Source: Symploca sp. SIO3C6 (lineage in GTDB: Bacteria; Cyanobacteriota; Cyanobacteriia; Cyanobacteriales; Coleofasciculaceae). From it: a DNA stretch of 56,819 nucleotides. The translations under genes and the position numbers were made by a program. Positions 47,119 through 55,386 of the stretch are shown here, in pieces. Each line of letters begins with the position of its first letter. Within the stretch, counting starts at the first letter, position 1. The notes under the pieces are model-generated. The model did not search any database. It saw only the letters and a program-made list of their open reading frames with translations, and had not been told where the DNA came from. The stretch is taken from the NCBI GenBank assembly GCA_010692425.1, contig JAAHHJ010000009.1, positions 49,799 through 106,617 on the forward strand. The letters are read 5' to 3'.

Positions 47119-48039
47119 ATGCCACCGTCGTCGGGTACTGCTCCTGACCCTGGCTGGGCTCAATCCCTTTTGCTTAACAGCATTGATGTGGGATTGGTTC
47201 TAGCTCTAACCTATATGGTGCTCCTTGTCATTGGGGAGCGCCGAACTTTGTGGATGGTTCGAGGATTAATCGTCCTCATGTTGGCAGCAGCAATAAGCAA
47301 GAACTTAAAATTGCGACTTTTGAGTTTTGTGCTAGAAAAGTTGGTGGTTGGTTCGGCTGTAGCAATGGCTGTGATCTTCCAGTCAGAGTTTCGCCGATTT
47401 CTGGAACAGGTGGGGCGGGGAGAAATTATGCAGTTGTTTGAAGTCAAACGGCGCTCAATACCCAAACCAGACAGTGTTATTGATGAGATTGTCGATGCTG
47501 TCAAGGAATTGTCTCAAAATCGTATCGGCGCTCTGATGATTCTAGAAACAGATGGTCCCCTTGATGAGCAAGATGTTTCTGTACCTGGTGTTCAACTCAA
47601 TGCTGAAATTTCTAAAGAACTGCTGCAAACCATCTTCCAAACGACGACGTTACTCCATGATGGAGCTGTGCTGATTCGTGGCTCCCGTGTCGCTGCTGCG
47701 GGCGTGATTTTACCTCTTTCTGAGCGTACAGCCTCGCGACAGTTGGGTACGCGCCATCGTGCTGCGATGGGCATTACAGAGCGTGTCGAAAATTGCCTTT
47801 GTATTGTTGTATCTGAAGAGACAGGTTCAATTTCTTTGGCTGAAAAAGGAATACTGAACCGACCATTGACTAGCAGCAAACTCAAAGAATTGCTAGAAGC
47901 TCGATTTTCGACTGCTGTTGATCGCGGAGTTGATGCTCCTGGTTTACGCAGTTTAGGTCGCAAAATCAAGTCTCAGGGAAGGGTGCTGGTTTCGCGTCTA
48001 CTTCGTCTACCATCATCGACTTCTCAAGGTAAGAAATGA
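47119..48039 (+). CDS. cdaA: diadenylate cyclase CdaA (c-di-AMP synthase)
   Basis: 306 residues. Three N-terminal membrane helices (about 14-34, 40-57 and 63-83) precede the DAC domain with the catalytic DGAVLIRG and [12 protein letters not shown] motifs. It makes cyclic di-AMP, which in cyanobacteria influences potassium and osmotic balance, night survival and nitrogen/carbon control. The C-terminal ~40 residues are basic. Its stop overlaps the uppS start (ATGA), so the pair is translationally coupled. The usual CdaR partner is not seen. Confidence 0.95.
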   Translation: MPPSSGTAPDPGWAQSLLLNSIDVGLVLALTYMVLLVIGERRTLWMVRGLIVLMLAAAISKNLKLRLLSFVLEKLVVGSAVAMAVIFQSEFRRFLEQVGRGEIMQLFEVKRRSIPKPDSVIDEIVDAVKELSQNRIGALMILETDGPLDEQDVSVPGVQLNAEISKELLQTIFQTTTLLHDGAVLIRGSRVAAAGVILPLSERTASRQLGTRHRAAMGITERVENCLCIVVSEETGSISLAEKGILNRPLTSSKLKELLEARFSTAVDRGVDAPGLRSLGRKIKSQGRVLVSRLLRLPSSTSQGKK

Positions 48040-48785
48040 ATAATATGCAAACTCTTTTACAGGAACTACCAAGCGACTTAGATCAAGACCGTTTGCCTAG
48101 GCATGTAGCGGTAATTATGGATGGCAATGGTCGCTGGGCAAAACGCCGCGGATTACCACGGATTATGGGGCATCGGCAGGGAGTGGATGTTCTTAAGAAT
48201 TTGCTGCGCTGCTGCCAAGATTGGGGCGTTAAAGCACTGACTGCCTATGCGTTTTCTACAGAAAACTGGGGACGTCCCCTTGAGGAAGTCGATTTCTTGA
48301 TGACTTTGTTTGAGCGGGTTTTGGTGCGGGAACTCCAGGAAATGATGGCGGAGAATGTGCGTATCCAGTTTGTGGGAAATTTATCTTCCCTACCATCATC
48401 ACTCCAGTCACAAATTTACCGCTCTATGACCCTTACTAAGGATAATCAAGGTATTCAATTTACTGTAGCGACCAACTACGGAGGACGTCAAGAAATTTTG
48501 CAAGCCTGTCGTGAGATTGCTACTCAAGTGCAGCAAGGTAAAATTCAACCAGACAATATTGACGAAGCACTATTTTCCCGTCACCTTTATACGGCAAATA
48601 TCTGCGATCCAGATTTGCTAATCCGTACTAGCGGAGAGATGCGCCTTAGCAATTTCCTGCTCTGGCAAATGGCTTATGCTGAGCTCTACATCACAGATGT
48701 CTATTGGCCTGATTTTGATCGCCAACAGTTCCATAAGGCTTTGTCCGCCTATCAGCAACGGGAACGTCGATTTGGTAAAGTTTAA
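48036..48785 (+). CDS. uppS: isoprenyl (undecaprenyl) diphosphate synthase
   Basis: 249-residue cis-prenyltransferase that extends FPP to the long-chain carrier for peptidoglycan and glycan synthesis. Catalytic [16 protein letters not shown] (Asp/Asn/Arg), [13 protein letters not shown], and [34 protein letters not shown] are all intact. It overlaps cdaA by 4 bases; a terminator follows at 48875. Confidence 0.96.
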   Translation: MNNMQTLLQELPSDLDQDRLPRHVAVIMDGNGRWAKRRGLPRIMGHRQGVDVLKNLLRCCQDWGVKALTAYAFSTENWGRPLEEVDFLMTLFERVLVRELQEMMAENVRIQFVGNLSSLPSSLQSQIYRSMTLTKDNQGIQFTVATNYGGRQEILQACREIATQVQQGKIQPDNIDEALFSRHLYTANICDPDLLIRTSGEMRLSNFLLWQMAYAELYITDVYWPDFDRQQFHKALSAYQQRERRFGKV

Positions 48786-48874
48786 CTAGGTTTGAAACCT
48801 TGTTACCTCTGCCGCCACAAAGCAGACGGGATTCTAGATATCTTTTGATTTTTTATAAAGATCTCTGACGACAT

Positions 48875-48899
48875 CCCCTGCTTGCAAGACGGGGTTTTT
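48875..48899 (+). terminator. rho-independent terminator of the cdaA-uppS transcript
   Basis: CCCC-TG-CTTG/CAAG-A-C-GGGG forms a stem with a small internal loop, followed by TTTTTG. It lies 90 bases after the uppS stop, in front of the convergent DUF3143 gene. Confidence 0.7.
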
Positions 48900-48912
48900 G
48901 CTCAAAACTCGG

Positions 48913-49185
48913 TCACGGCCCAGAAAAAACTGCTGCTTCTATATCCTCACGACTAAGGGAGTACTTGAAAGAACGCTGAATATCACCTCCACCTTCAGCT
49001 GCTCCTAAATAGCGCACTGTGATTTCCTCAATCTCCAGGCACAGATGCGCTTGCCAAGCCGAACGCTCAACTCGCCAGCAGTGAGGATCTTCTTGCTCTT
49101 GTTGACATCCTTGCGATCGCAACCACTGCTCTATTTCAGGGAGAGGATAGTTATATAAGGGGGTTTGAGCTGAGGGAATGGTCAT
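48913..49185 (-). CDS. DUF3143 family protein
   Basis: 90 residues, a small cyanobacterial-only family: LYNYPLPEIEQWLRSQGCQQ, CWRVERSAWQAHLCLEIEEITVRYL, and SFKYSLSREDIEAAVFSGP are the conserved blocks. No signal or membrane segment. Function unknown. It lies 74 bases downstream of the J-domain gene, on the same strand, as is usual in cyanobacterial genomes, so the two may work together. Confidence 0.85.
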   Translation of the reverse strand: MTIPSAQTPLYNYPLPEIEQWLRSQGCQQEQEDPHCWRVERSAWQAHLCLEIEEITVRYLGAAEGGGDIQRSFKYSLSREDIEAAVFSGP

Positions 49186-49258
49186 GGGGAGTTAGATAAA
49201 TTTTGAGCTGCGTTGCAGTTGCCACCCCCTTAGTATAGAGGAACAAGTAAAGCTGGCT

Positions 49259-49873
49259 TTATTGGGAAATTTCGGGAGCCTTGCTTACAGATGAGGGCTT
49301 GTCTGAAGATGAGTGGAACTTTAGTTCCATCTCTTTAGTCTTTGACTCATTAATCAGCTTTGGTTTCGGTAATTCCTGATTGTTGATTCCATAGAGTTGA
49401 ACAGCCGATTCTCCTCTAGTTAACCCAATAGCGATCGCCAGAAGTAAACAACCAAGAAAAGTTAAACCTAAAATAAATAAAGCGAAAATTTCGCCTGTAG
49501 AGAGAGGACGGTCTGTGGGATCGAGATAAGCAGAAGGAGAGTAGGTTCTTCGAGTTTCTGCAACTGGAGTTTTAAAGCCTGGATAGGGTGAAATCACGTT
49601 AAAGCGAGAATAACCAATTTTGTGGTCGTATGCTGTTCGCCGCTCTGGATTGCTCAGGGTAGCATAGGCTTGGTTGAGTTCTTGAAATTTAGCCGTTGCG
49701 ATTGTGTTTGGCAGGTTAGTTGTGTCAGGATGGTATCGCTTGCTGAGTTCCCGATAGGCTCGTCGGATTTCTATGGGTGATGCAGATGGATGTAATCCCA
49801 ACAGGGCATAGTAACCAGTGGAATTTGGTATTACGTGTTCTTTGATTGTTTGCCTTACACGCTTTTGAGCCAC
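49259..49873 (-). CDS. membrane-anchored J-domain (DnaJ-like) protein
   Basis: 204 residues. The N-terminal J domain (about 18-85) has YYALLGLHPSASPIEIRRAYRELSKRYHPD with the essential HPD, then KFQELNQAYATLSNPERRTAYD. A Pro-rich linker follows, with one membrane helix (about 130-152, IFALFILGLTFLGCLLLAIAIGL) and a short tail. No G/F or zinc-finger region, so it is a class C Hsp40 that would recruit DnaK to a membrane. Upstream of DUF3143 on the same strand. Confidence 0.92.
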   Translation of the reverse strand: MAQKRVRQTIKEHVIPNSTGYYALLGLHPSASPIEIRRAYRELSKRYHPDTTNLPNTIATAKFQELNQAYATLSNPERRTAYDHKIGYSRFNVISPYPGFKTPVAETRRTYSPSAYLDPTDRPLSTGEIFALFILGLTFLGCLLLAIAIGLTRGESAVQLYGINNQELPKPKLINESKTKEMELKFHSSSDKPSSVSKAPEISQ

Positions 49874-49975
49874 AGCAGTCCCACCCTGCTCCTATAAAAT
49901 CTATTTTTGATTATAAGATGCCAAGAGTGAAAACCCTGTGTCTTAAATAGCAAGGTTGTAAGTGCTATCTATAGC

Positions 49976-51286
49976 TTAGGAGGAATTGGTAAATCGACTT
50001 CGATAAACCACCCCAGAAATTGCTGACAACAGCAACCACACCAGCGTATTAATTCGCAAATCAAACAGTGTCACATCCAGCAAATTAAATAGACTACAGC
50101 CACCAAAAGCTACCAGAAACGTTAATAAGATTAGGTGTTGAGGTTGATGGTCTCTATCTGAGGAGATGGCAGCAACTGACCAAACTCTTAAGAGTCGGAT
50201 AGCTTCAACTATCACCCAGCCAACTAAACCAAATAACAATAGCGTGGCAGGAATACCAGCTTCAGCAGTTAGCATCAGTACTAAATTGTGGGGATGACCA
50301 AGCCAGAGGTTCATTTGGGCTTCGTAGAGTGGTGTAAAATTGCGCAATCCCCAACCAAGCCAAGGACGCTCTAAAGTCATTGACCAAGTAAATTGCCATT
50401 GGGTTGTTCGCAGTAGTGCTATCGGTCGATCAGGATACATTTGGTCAGAGAGCCTCATCCATAGGTAAGATGGGACAATTTTACGTAGCCAGTCGCCCCC
50501 AAATCCTGAACCAAAGGACGCCCAAAGTATGCTAGTGACAGCCGCTGTCACTGCTGCCACTAGCCAATGCCAGCCTAGATCAAGGGCAAAGGCAAGGCAA
50601 GCTAAAATTGCGATCGCCCAACCATTGCGGGAGCTAGTCAGAAACAGTGCGATCACCTGAGCAATAACTAATATACTTAAAAACCACAGCTTCGAGTTTT
50701 GAGAATTATTTGGGATTTTTCGCCAAGCCCGAAACTGCTCAATCCACAGCCCTATACTCAAAATCAGAACAATTTGCAGATAAGCGGCGAGGATATTAGC
50801 ATACATAAACACTGAAGCCATACGACCAGGGGGATTGCCCCCCTCTGCCAAGACCCAACCTAAAACTGCATGTAATTGTTCAAGACCTTTCCAACCTAAG
50901 AAATGCTGTCCTAAACCGAGGATGGCAACTGGCAGCGAAGGCATTACCATCATCCAGGCTAATCGGTTCAGTTGTGCTGGTGTTTGGATTAAGACGCTAA
51001 AAGCAGCAAATACAGCGAAAAAGGGCAGCAAATTTGCTAAGCCGAGGAAAGCTTCGGTGCGGTTAAAGGCAAAGCAGGCAGTAATTATTAACCAGAAACT
51101 TAATAAAGCTAGTCCCCAGTTTAAAGGAGTGCGAATAATCTGGCGATGCTTTTGCCTCCAAGTTTCAGCCGAGGCAAGCAATAGCCCAATAATTCCGAAG
51201 GTGGGCATTAAAGGGAGAATCAGCAGCCCCAATTGAGTACAGTTCCATGCAAAATGCAAACGCCCTTCATGATGCCTAAACATTCC
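49976..51286 (-). CDS. O-antigen ligase family / IctB-like polytopic membrane protein
   Basis: About 436 residues from ATG 51286 (MFRHHEGRLHFAW), with about ten membrane helices and the Wzy_C/WaaL core: GNPPGRMASVFMYANILAAYL, LFLTSSRNGWAIAILA, and WGLRNFTPLYEAQMNLWLGHPHNLVLMLTAEAGIPA (periplasmic loop His). Cyanobacterial members were once linked to bicarbonate accumulation (IctB), but the fold is that of polysaccharide ligases/polymerases. The frame opens at 51538; the extra 84 residues (SNLAVGHPVSSKACRASEAL..., GKNPVLSVLGQHREYVTTK) do not look like part of this family and may be non-coding or a fused relic. Confidence 0.82.
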   Translation of the reverse strand, partial: GMFRHHEGRLHFAWNCTQLGLLILPLMPTFGIIGLLLASAETWRQKHRQIIRTPLNWGLALLSFWLIITACFAFNRTEAFLGLANLLPFFAVFAAFSVLIQTPAQLNRLAWMMVMPSLPVAILGLGQHFLGWKGLEQLHAVLGWVLAEGGNPPGRMASVFMYANILAAYLQIVLILSIGLWIEQFRAWRKIPNNSQNSKLWFLSILVIAQVIALFLTSSRNGWAIAILACLAFALDLGWHWLVAAVTAAVTSILWASFGSGFGGDWLRKIVPSYLWMRLSDQMYPDRPIALLRTTQWQFTWSMTLERPWLGWGLRNFTPLYEAQMNLWLGHPHNLVLMLTAEAGIPATLLLFGLVGWVIVEAIRLLRVWSVAAISSDRDHQPQHLILLTFLVAFGGCSLFNLLDVTLFDLRINTLVWLLLSAISGVVYRSRFTNSS

Positions 51287-51549
51287 TTTGTGATCGGCTT
51301 GAGTTAATTTAAATCTACTCAAAACAGAATAAAAGCGCTTCTTCGTAGTGACATACTCCCGATGTTGCCCTAACACCGACAACACGGGATTCTTACCAAC
51401 TCCGGCTAACGCCTCGGATGCTCGGCAAGCTTTACTACTGACGGGATGCCCCACCGCCAAATTAGAATATTTTCCTTTCAAATTTACCGCAATTACCAGC
51501 AACCCAGCATTTTCGGCTTTGGTTGAAAGAGTTGCCATATATCACAATA

Positions 51550-51630
51550 CAATGACTGCGGATGTCATTGCGAAAATCGTGTAAATAAATCCGAATGTAT
51601 TGATTGGCAATGCCGCTCCGCTTCATTGCC
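51550..51630. other. two short palindromes in the intergenic region
   Basis: CAATGAC-TGCGGAT-GTCATTG (51550-51570) and GGCAATG-CCGCTCCGCTT-CATTGCC (51606-51630) are perfect 7-bp stems sharing a CAATG/CATTG core. They lie between the UPF0174-like gene stop and the O-antigen ligase-type gene. They could be REP-like units or part of a terminator; no T-run. Confidence 0.45.
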
Positions 51631-51694
51631 GGGCTATCCTTCCCGAGGCTCACAAACCAAGCCTGGGTAGAGCGCGGGGCCCCTGCCCATCAGC

Positions 51695-52537
51695 TCAAAC
51701 TATCTCCCAGCAATCAGTACGGGTTAGGCGAATTTGCGCCAAGGCGAAAATTGTGGGGATAATACGACCATAGTTAGTAGCGATCGCTCTCCAGCCTAGG
51801 TCAGCAAAGAAGTAGCCCCACATTACTGGACCTAATAAGGAAAAGACACTGCGGGTAGCACTATAACGAGCAGCATTGGATGCCATTGCCTGCCGTGCTG
51901 TTTTCATTGCCAGGTAATTCTGAAATTGGATAGCAGCAGCAGTACCACCCTTGACAACTGCTTCTTTTGCGACTTGATAACGAGCAAAATGCAAGGCAAA
52001 CTGACGAGCTATCTGCTGCATCAGGATTGGCTTTAGTATAGAACTAACAGCTAAGGCAGAACCACCTTTTAGCAATAGACTGATGGGATTGTGCTGTAGT
52101 TGTACAGGTAGAGGTTCAGAGGGTTTTAATGTTGCAAGTGATCGCTGCACCCGTACAATTAGAGATTGTTTTTCTGATGCTGGTAATTTCTTCCAGGCTC
52201 TACCCATTAAATTGAGAAAAATCTCTGCCTCTAAATCAGTAGTTGCTAGCTTTTTAGAATAGGGGATTTTTAGATAGTGACAAACTTGGATCAGGGCTTG
52301 TCGATAGGTAAATTGGTCGGTGCGCCCTCTGAGTACTGTCAATCCGTCTGCAGCCAAGAAGCGAAAGCGCTGCTCTAGGGCATCTAACCAAATTTCTCGG
52401 TCTTGGCTTTGGACTTCTATTGGTTCAGGCGTTTGCAGGTAATCTAGCGGATTAAAACGGCGGCGGAATAGAATTACCGTCAGCTGTTGCAATTCTTCTT
52501 CCGTTGCTAAATCTAATGCAGTTCTAAGCTCATCCAA
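51695..52537 (-). CDS. UPF0174/YaaW-like protein
   Basis: 280 residues. An N-terminal helical segment LRTALDLATEEELQQLTVILFRR resembles DUF3944. The middle (GRTDQFTYRQALIQVCHYLKIPYS...AEIFLNLMGRAWKKLP) and the C-terminal hydrophobic hairpin region (PVMWGYFFADLGWRAIATNYGRIIPTIFALAQIRLTR) fit the YaaW/UPF0174 pattern. Function unknown. It lies downstream of the Ro60 gene on the same strand, separated by a long hairpin. Confidence 0.65.
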   Translation of the reverse strand: MDELRTALDLATEEELQQLTVILFRRRFNPLDYLQTPEPIEVQSQDREIWLDALEQRFRFLAADGLTVLRGRTDQFTYRQALIQVCHYLKIPYSKKLATTDLEAEIFLNLMGRAWKKLPASEKQSLIVRVQRSLATLKPSEPLPVQLQHNPISLLLKGGSALAVSSILKPILMQQIARQFALHFARYQVAKEAVVKGGTAAAIQFQNYLAMKTARQAMASNAARYSATRSVFSLLGPVMWGYFFADLGWRAIATNYGRIIPTIFALAQIRLTRTDCWEIV

Positions 52538-52641
52538 TTTATTTACCCTCTACAACCCCAGATTCAATATCTGTCAACTATTCTACTGCTATTCGCCCAT
52601 AGATTAGTTTTGTGTTGCTAGGGTAAGAGGGGGAGACAAGA

Positions 52642-52711
52642 GAGTGTGGGAGGATAGGGAGGAAATAGTTTATACGAAAATCTCCCCACCCTTCCCAAAC
52701 CTCCCACACTC
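52642..52711 (-). terminator. long-stem hairpin after the Ro60 gene
   Basis: GAGTGTGGGAGG (52642-52653) is perfectly complementary to CCTCCCACACTC (52700-52711), and neighbouring G-rich and C-rich tracts extend the pairing imperfectly. It lies about 20 bases beyond the stop codon of the Ro60 gene. It is built from the same C-rich repeat material as other 3' blocks here, but in inverted pairs. It could end the transcript or protect its 3' end; no clear T-run follows on the minus strand. Confidence 0.5.
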
Positions 52712-52728
52712 CCCCATCTCTGTTCTCA

Positions 52729-54333
52729 TTAGACTTCTCCCATTGCCAGCATCTGGATCAGACGAGGCACCCCTGGATCAAACCCAGCAAAATCCCAAGA
52801 AAGAGGGTCTTTCGGGTCTACTAACGTAATACTGTAAGGAGTTAGAGTCACGTAAACTGCCTTAAGATTAGGATTAACCTTGTGGCGATATTCAGCTAAC
52901 GCCTCACTAGGATGACGCCTTCCGGCCCAGCTTTCGCTATCTGTCCAAAAGCAAACTACATCTGCCTTAAACCGATGGCGAATCATCCAGTCGTAAGCAA
53001 TAGAGGCATCAGTACCACCAAAGTTTTGGTTACTAGCTTTGCCGATAGCAGAACTAAAACTGTCTTTACGAGTAATGCCTAAGTTACGAAACTGAGTGGA
53101 AAAGCCACCAATCATATAGTTTTTTTCGGCTTTAGCTGTCACCAGTGCCATGGTGGTGGCAATTTCACAGCAGCTCAAGCCTACTGAATCTACAACTCCG
53201 TAAGACATTGAGCCAGATATATCGACGGCGTGCAGGAAGACTTTACCTGTGGGTTCAACCACTTCAAAAGAAAGTTCAACTGCCTTTTCCAGAATCTCCA
53301 CAATCCGGGGAACTGGTTGCCAGGTTTTCTGGCTACGCCCCAAATGTCCTCCAGATTTGTAGGTCTTGAGAGCTTTGAGAACATCAATAGGGTGAATCCT
53401 CCCTTGGCGCAAACGCTTTTTGCTATTAAGAATCTCTTGAACACGCTTGAGATTTTCTGCGGCGTCGGCACGCAATACTCCTAACTGTGTCAGTGAACCC
53501 AAATTGCGCAGCATCGCGCCAATGGGCATTTCGTTGAATAGCAATTGCCAAGCTTGCTGGTTCATTTTACCCACTGGTGCAGCCATTTCGTGGGTAAGAT
53601 GACCTTGGGCGATCGCTTTGTTCGTTTGCTCTGGGTTGCGCTTGAGCCACTCGTACCACCAAATTTGAGTCATTGCTGGGGTAGGGATTTGAGTCGGTAG
53701 TTCTTGCCAACCCTTTACTACCCACTCAAACAGTTGTTGGTGTTCGGCGCTGGGCGGTTTGACATGGAACAGGCGCAGGGCATCTCGGTGGGAAAAGCCG
53801 TGGCGCTGTTGGTATTTGAGTAACTGATAAGCTAAGCCTTGGATGTCTTCCCGTGAGAGCCAGTTTTTCCCTGCTTCCCGAACCACCTTGCCAAATCCTC
53901 GCAGGGCTTTGGTGTAGCTGAGCCATTCGTAGAAGTGGCTGCCAGTGCGAACTACTTGCCCAAAAATTTCCTCAAATGCAGTTTTGGCTACTGGTTTTTC
54001 CCCCATTGATAGTAGTACTAGAGCAAAAATAGGGGCACTGTTGTTAATTGCCCTGCCATCGCTAGCATAGATAATTTCTTTAGCTACCCTTTTGGGGTCT
54101 TTGGCGATCGCTTTGCGCAAAACTTCGACAAAATCGTTGGTTAATTCTCCCTTGCCAGCATAGTAGGTACTTTGGGCTGTACCAACTAGTAAGCAGCGCC
54201 GCAGTAGTTTCCAGGTTCCGGCATTGAACATGAAGCCGCCAGAACGACCTTGAATCATTTCTTGTTCCCTTCCAGGGATAGGCTGACTTTGCGCGGTGCC
54301 AGTCTTATATGAAGTGAAAAATTTGTAATTCAT
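52729..54333 (-). CDS. rsr: Ro60 orthologue (Rsr), TROVE and VWA domain RNA-binding protein
   Basis: 534 residues. The N-terminal ~360 residues form the HEAT-like TROVE ring (NAGTWKLLRRCLLVGTAQSTYYAGKGELT...ALRGFGKVVREAGKNWL...YQQRHGFSHRDALRLFHVKPPS). The C-terminal VWA domain has the MIDAS motif DISGSMS and a conserved NFGGTDASIAYDWM. Length matches human and Deinococcus Ro60. Ro60 binds misfolded small RNAs and Y RNAs; bacterial Rsr works with exonucleases (PNPase, RNase II/PH) in rRNA maturation and RNA decay, especially under stress. Two tandem tRNA-like RNAs lie just upstream on the same strand, where Y RNA genes are expected. Confidence 0.95.
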   Translation of the reverse strand: MNYKFFTSYKTGTAQSQPIPGREQEMIQGRSGGFMFNAGTWKLLRRCLLVGTAQSTYYAGKGELTNDFVEVLRKAIAKDPKRVAKEIIYASDGRAINNSAPIFALVLLSMGEKPVAKTAFEEIFGQVVRTGSHFYEWLSYTKALRGFGKVVREAGKNWLSREDIQGLAYQLLKYQQRHGFSHRDALRLFHVKPPSAEHQQLFEWVVKGWQELPTQIPTPAMTQIWWYEWLKRNPEQTNKAIAQGHLTHEMAAPVGKMNQQAWQLLFNEMPIGAMLRNLGSLTQLGVLRADAAENLKRVQEILNSKKRLRQGRIHPIDVLKALKTYKSGGHLGRSQKTWQPVPRIVEILEKAVELSFEVVEPTGKVFLHAVDISGSMSYGVVDSVGLSCCEIATTMALVTAKAEKNYMIGGFSTQFRNLGITRKDSFSSAIGKASNQNFGGTDASIAYDWMIRHRFKADVVCFWTDSESWAGRRHPSEALAEYRHKVNPNLKAVYVTLTPYSITLVDPKDPLSWDFAGFDPGVPRLIQMLAMGEV

Positions 54334-54372
54334 TGGTCAATATCCCGGCTCCATTGGAGCAATTAAGGAAGG

Positions 54373-54494
54373 TGGCGGGACGGGACTCGAACCCGCGTCC
54401 TCTCGTTGTTAAGACGATAACCCTCAATTCTTCGGCCGGTTAGGGCAAGGGGTGAATAAGGATGTTTAGTGCTCTACCTCTGAGCTACCCGCCA
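54373..54494 (-). ncRNA. tRNA-like RNA 1 with inserted hairpin (candidate Y-like RNA)
   Basis: 122 nt on the minus strand, 39 bases before the rsr start. 5' acceptor TGGCGGG pairs with 3' CCCGCCA; U8, A9; D arm GCTC-AGAGGTA-GAGC; T arm GCGGG-TTCGAGT-CCCGT with a consensus T loop. Between the D arm and a short anticodon-like hairpin (TCGT-CTTAACA-ACGA) is an insert that includes a stem TAACC...GGTTA around GGCCGAAGAATTGAG. No CCA is encoded. The anticodon loop has C at position 37, unlike normal tRNAs. The order of arms is canonical, unlike group I or II intron-containing tRNAs, where the intron lies in the anticodon arm. Confidence 0.75.
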
Positions 54495-54612
54495 CAGGAT
54501 TAGAAAGTATTAAAGCTAATTACTTTTGTACTTAGTGGTGAGTTATTGTTTTTCTCACAACTAATTCTTGAGTTGTAGGAAGCAAAATCTTAGCATTCAA
54601 AATTAATTGGTG

Positions 54613-54734
54613 TGGCGGAGCGGGACTCGAACCCGCGATTACCCGTTCCCAAAACGATAACCCTCAATTCTTCGGCCGGTTAGGGCAAGGAGTGAATAAG
54701 GATATGGTGCCTTTACCAACTTGGCTACCCGCCA
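54613..54734 (-). ncRNA. tRNA-like RNA 2 with the same inserted hairpin
   Basis: 122 nt, exactly 240 bases from copy 1. Acceptor TGGCGGG/TCCGCCA, D arm GCC-AAGTTGGTAAA-GGC, T arm GCGGG-TTCGAGT-CCCGC. The anticodon-like loop TTTGGGA is exactly the loop of tRNA-Pro(UGG), on a weak CGT/ACG stem. A 50-nt block (54654-54703) is identical to copy 1 (54414-54463) at 49 of 50 positions, although the D arm and anticodon arm have diverged. This indicates selection on the insert. Could be a defective tRNA-Pro; proximity to rsr favours a Ro60-bound RNA. Confidence 0.72.
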
Positions 54735-54761
54735 CATACTTTTTTAACTTTGGTTGGGTTT

Positions 54762-55013
54762 TCAATGTTCAAGCTTACTCACCTTAGACATTGCTTTTTT
54801 CTCACCTCCAATCTTGTAAAAATTAATTTGTAGTATTAATGTAGTATAAGTTTTTGTGAGTGTCAAGTGGTGGAACTCCAACATGCGCTCAAAATTGAGG
54901 TCGGTGGCGATCGCTTGATGAGAACCGTAACAATAGTTACAAGCGTTCAGACCTGATACATAGGCTGTAATCAATTCTCGTTCACCTGCACTCAAAGCCG
55001 ATTCCCCTCGCAT
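54762..55013 (-). pseudogene. fragment of a carboxymuconolactone decarboxylase/AhpD-like gene
   Basis: The first ~42 codons read MRGESALSAGERELITAYVSGLNACNYCYGSHQAIA, the CxxC core (CNYC...H) of peroxidase-related CMD-domain proteins. After NFERMLEFH the homology ends and the frame runs into unrelated AT-rich sequence. The usual N-terminal ~40 and C-terminal ~80 residues are lacking. It is a relic lying between the RNA genes and the HTH genes. Confidence 0.7.
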
Positions 55014-55108
55014 TACAATTTTAGTTATCAGTATCCTCTACCCGTAAGAAGGAGATTTTGCTCAACGAACTGATAAACTATACCTGAGTAGGAAAAGTTT
55101 TTAAACAG

Positions 55109-55345
55109 ATGTTTGTTAGTAGCACACAAGCGGCAAACCTCATGGGTGTATCTCCGAGACGAATACGCCAATTACTCTCCGAAGGCAGAATTGAAGGAGC
55201 TTTGAAGATTGGAAAGTTCTGGATTATTCCCCTGGTGGAGGGCATGCCACAGGTGAGAAAGGGCACTAGGGGACCACAGGCAAGTTGGCGCAGCACAAGC
55301 AGATCTCAATCTCAGAAAACGGTTGATTTTCCTGACGATGATTAG
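55109..55345 (+). CDS. small helix-turn-helix (excisionase/MerR-like) protein, copy 1
   Basis: 78 residues. TQAANLMGVSPRRIRQLLSEGRIEGALKIGKFWIIPLVEG is a winged HTH of the HTH_17/excisionase type, followed by a basic tail. It is about 75% identical to the start of the next gene, and the leaders match as well (AAACTATA...GTTTTTAxACAGATG), so the gene and its promoter region were duplicated in tandem. Copy 1 ends soon after the HTH and lacks the C-terminal domain of copy 2. Likely a DNA-binding regulator; target unknown. Confidence 0.72.
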   Translation: MFVSSTQAANLMGVSPRRIRQLLSEGRIEGALKIGKFWIIPLVEGMPQVRKGTRGPQASWRSTSRSQSQKTVDFPDDD

Positions 55346-55386
55346 ACCAGGTAAACTATAGTTTTATAGGAATAGTTTTTAGACAG

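Noticed and set aside
54373-54734. Two ordinary tRNA genes with group I introns
   Set aside because: The insert is only ~50 nt, lies between D arm and anticodon arm, has no group I core, and an anticodon-like hairpin is intact downstream; discriminator and position 37 are also unusual.
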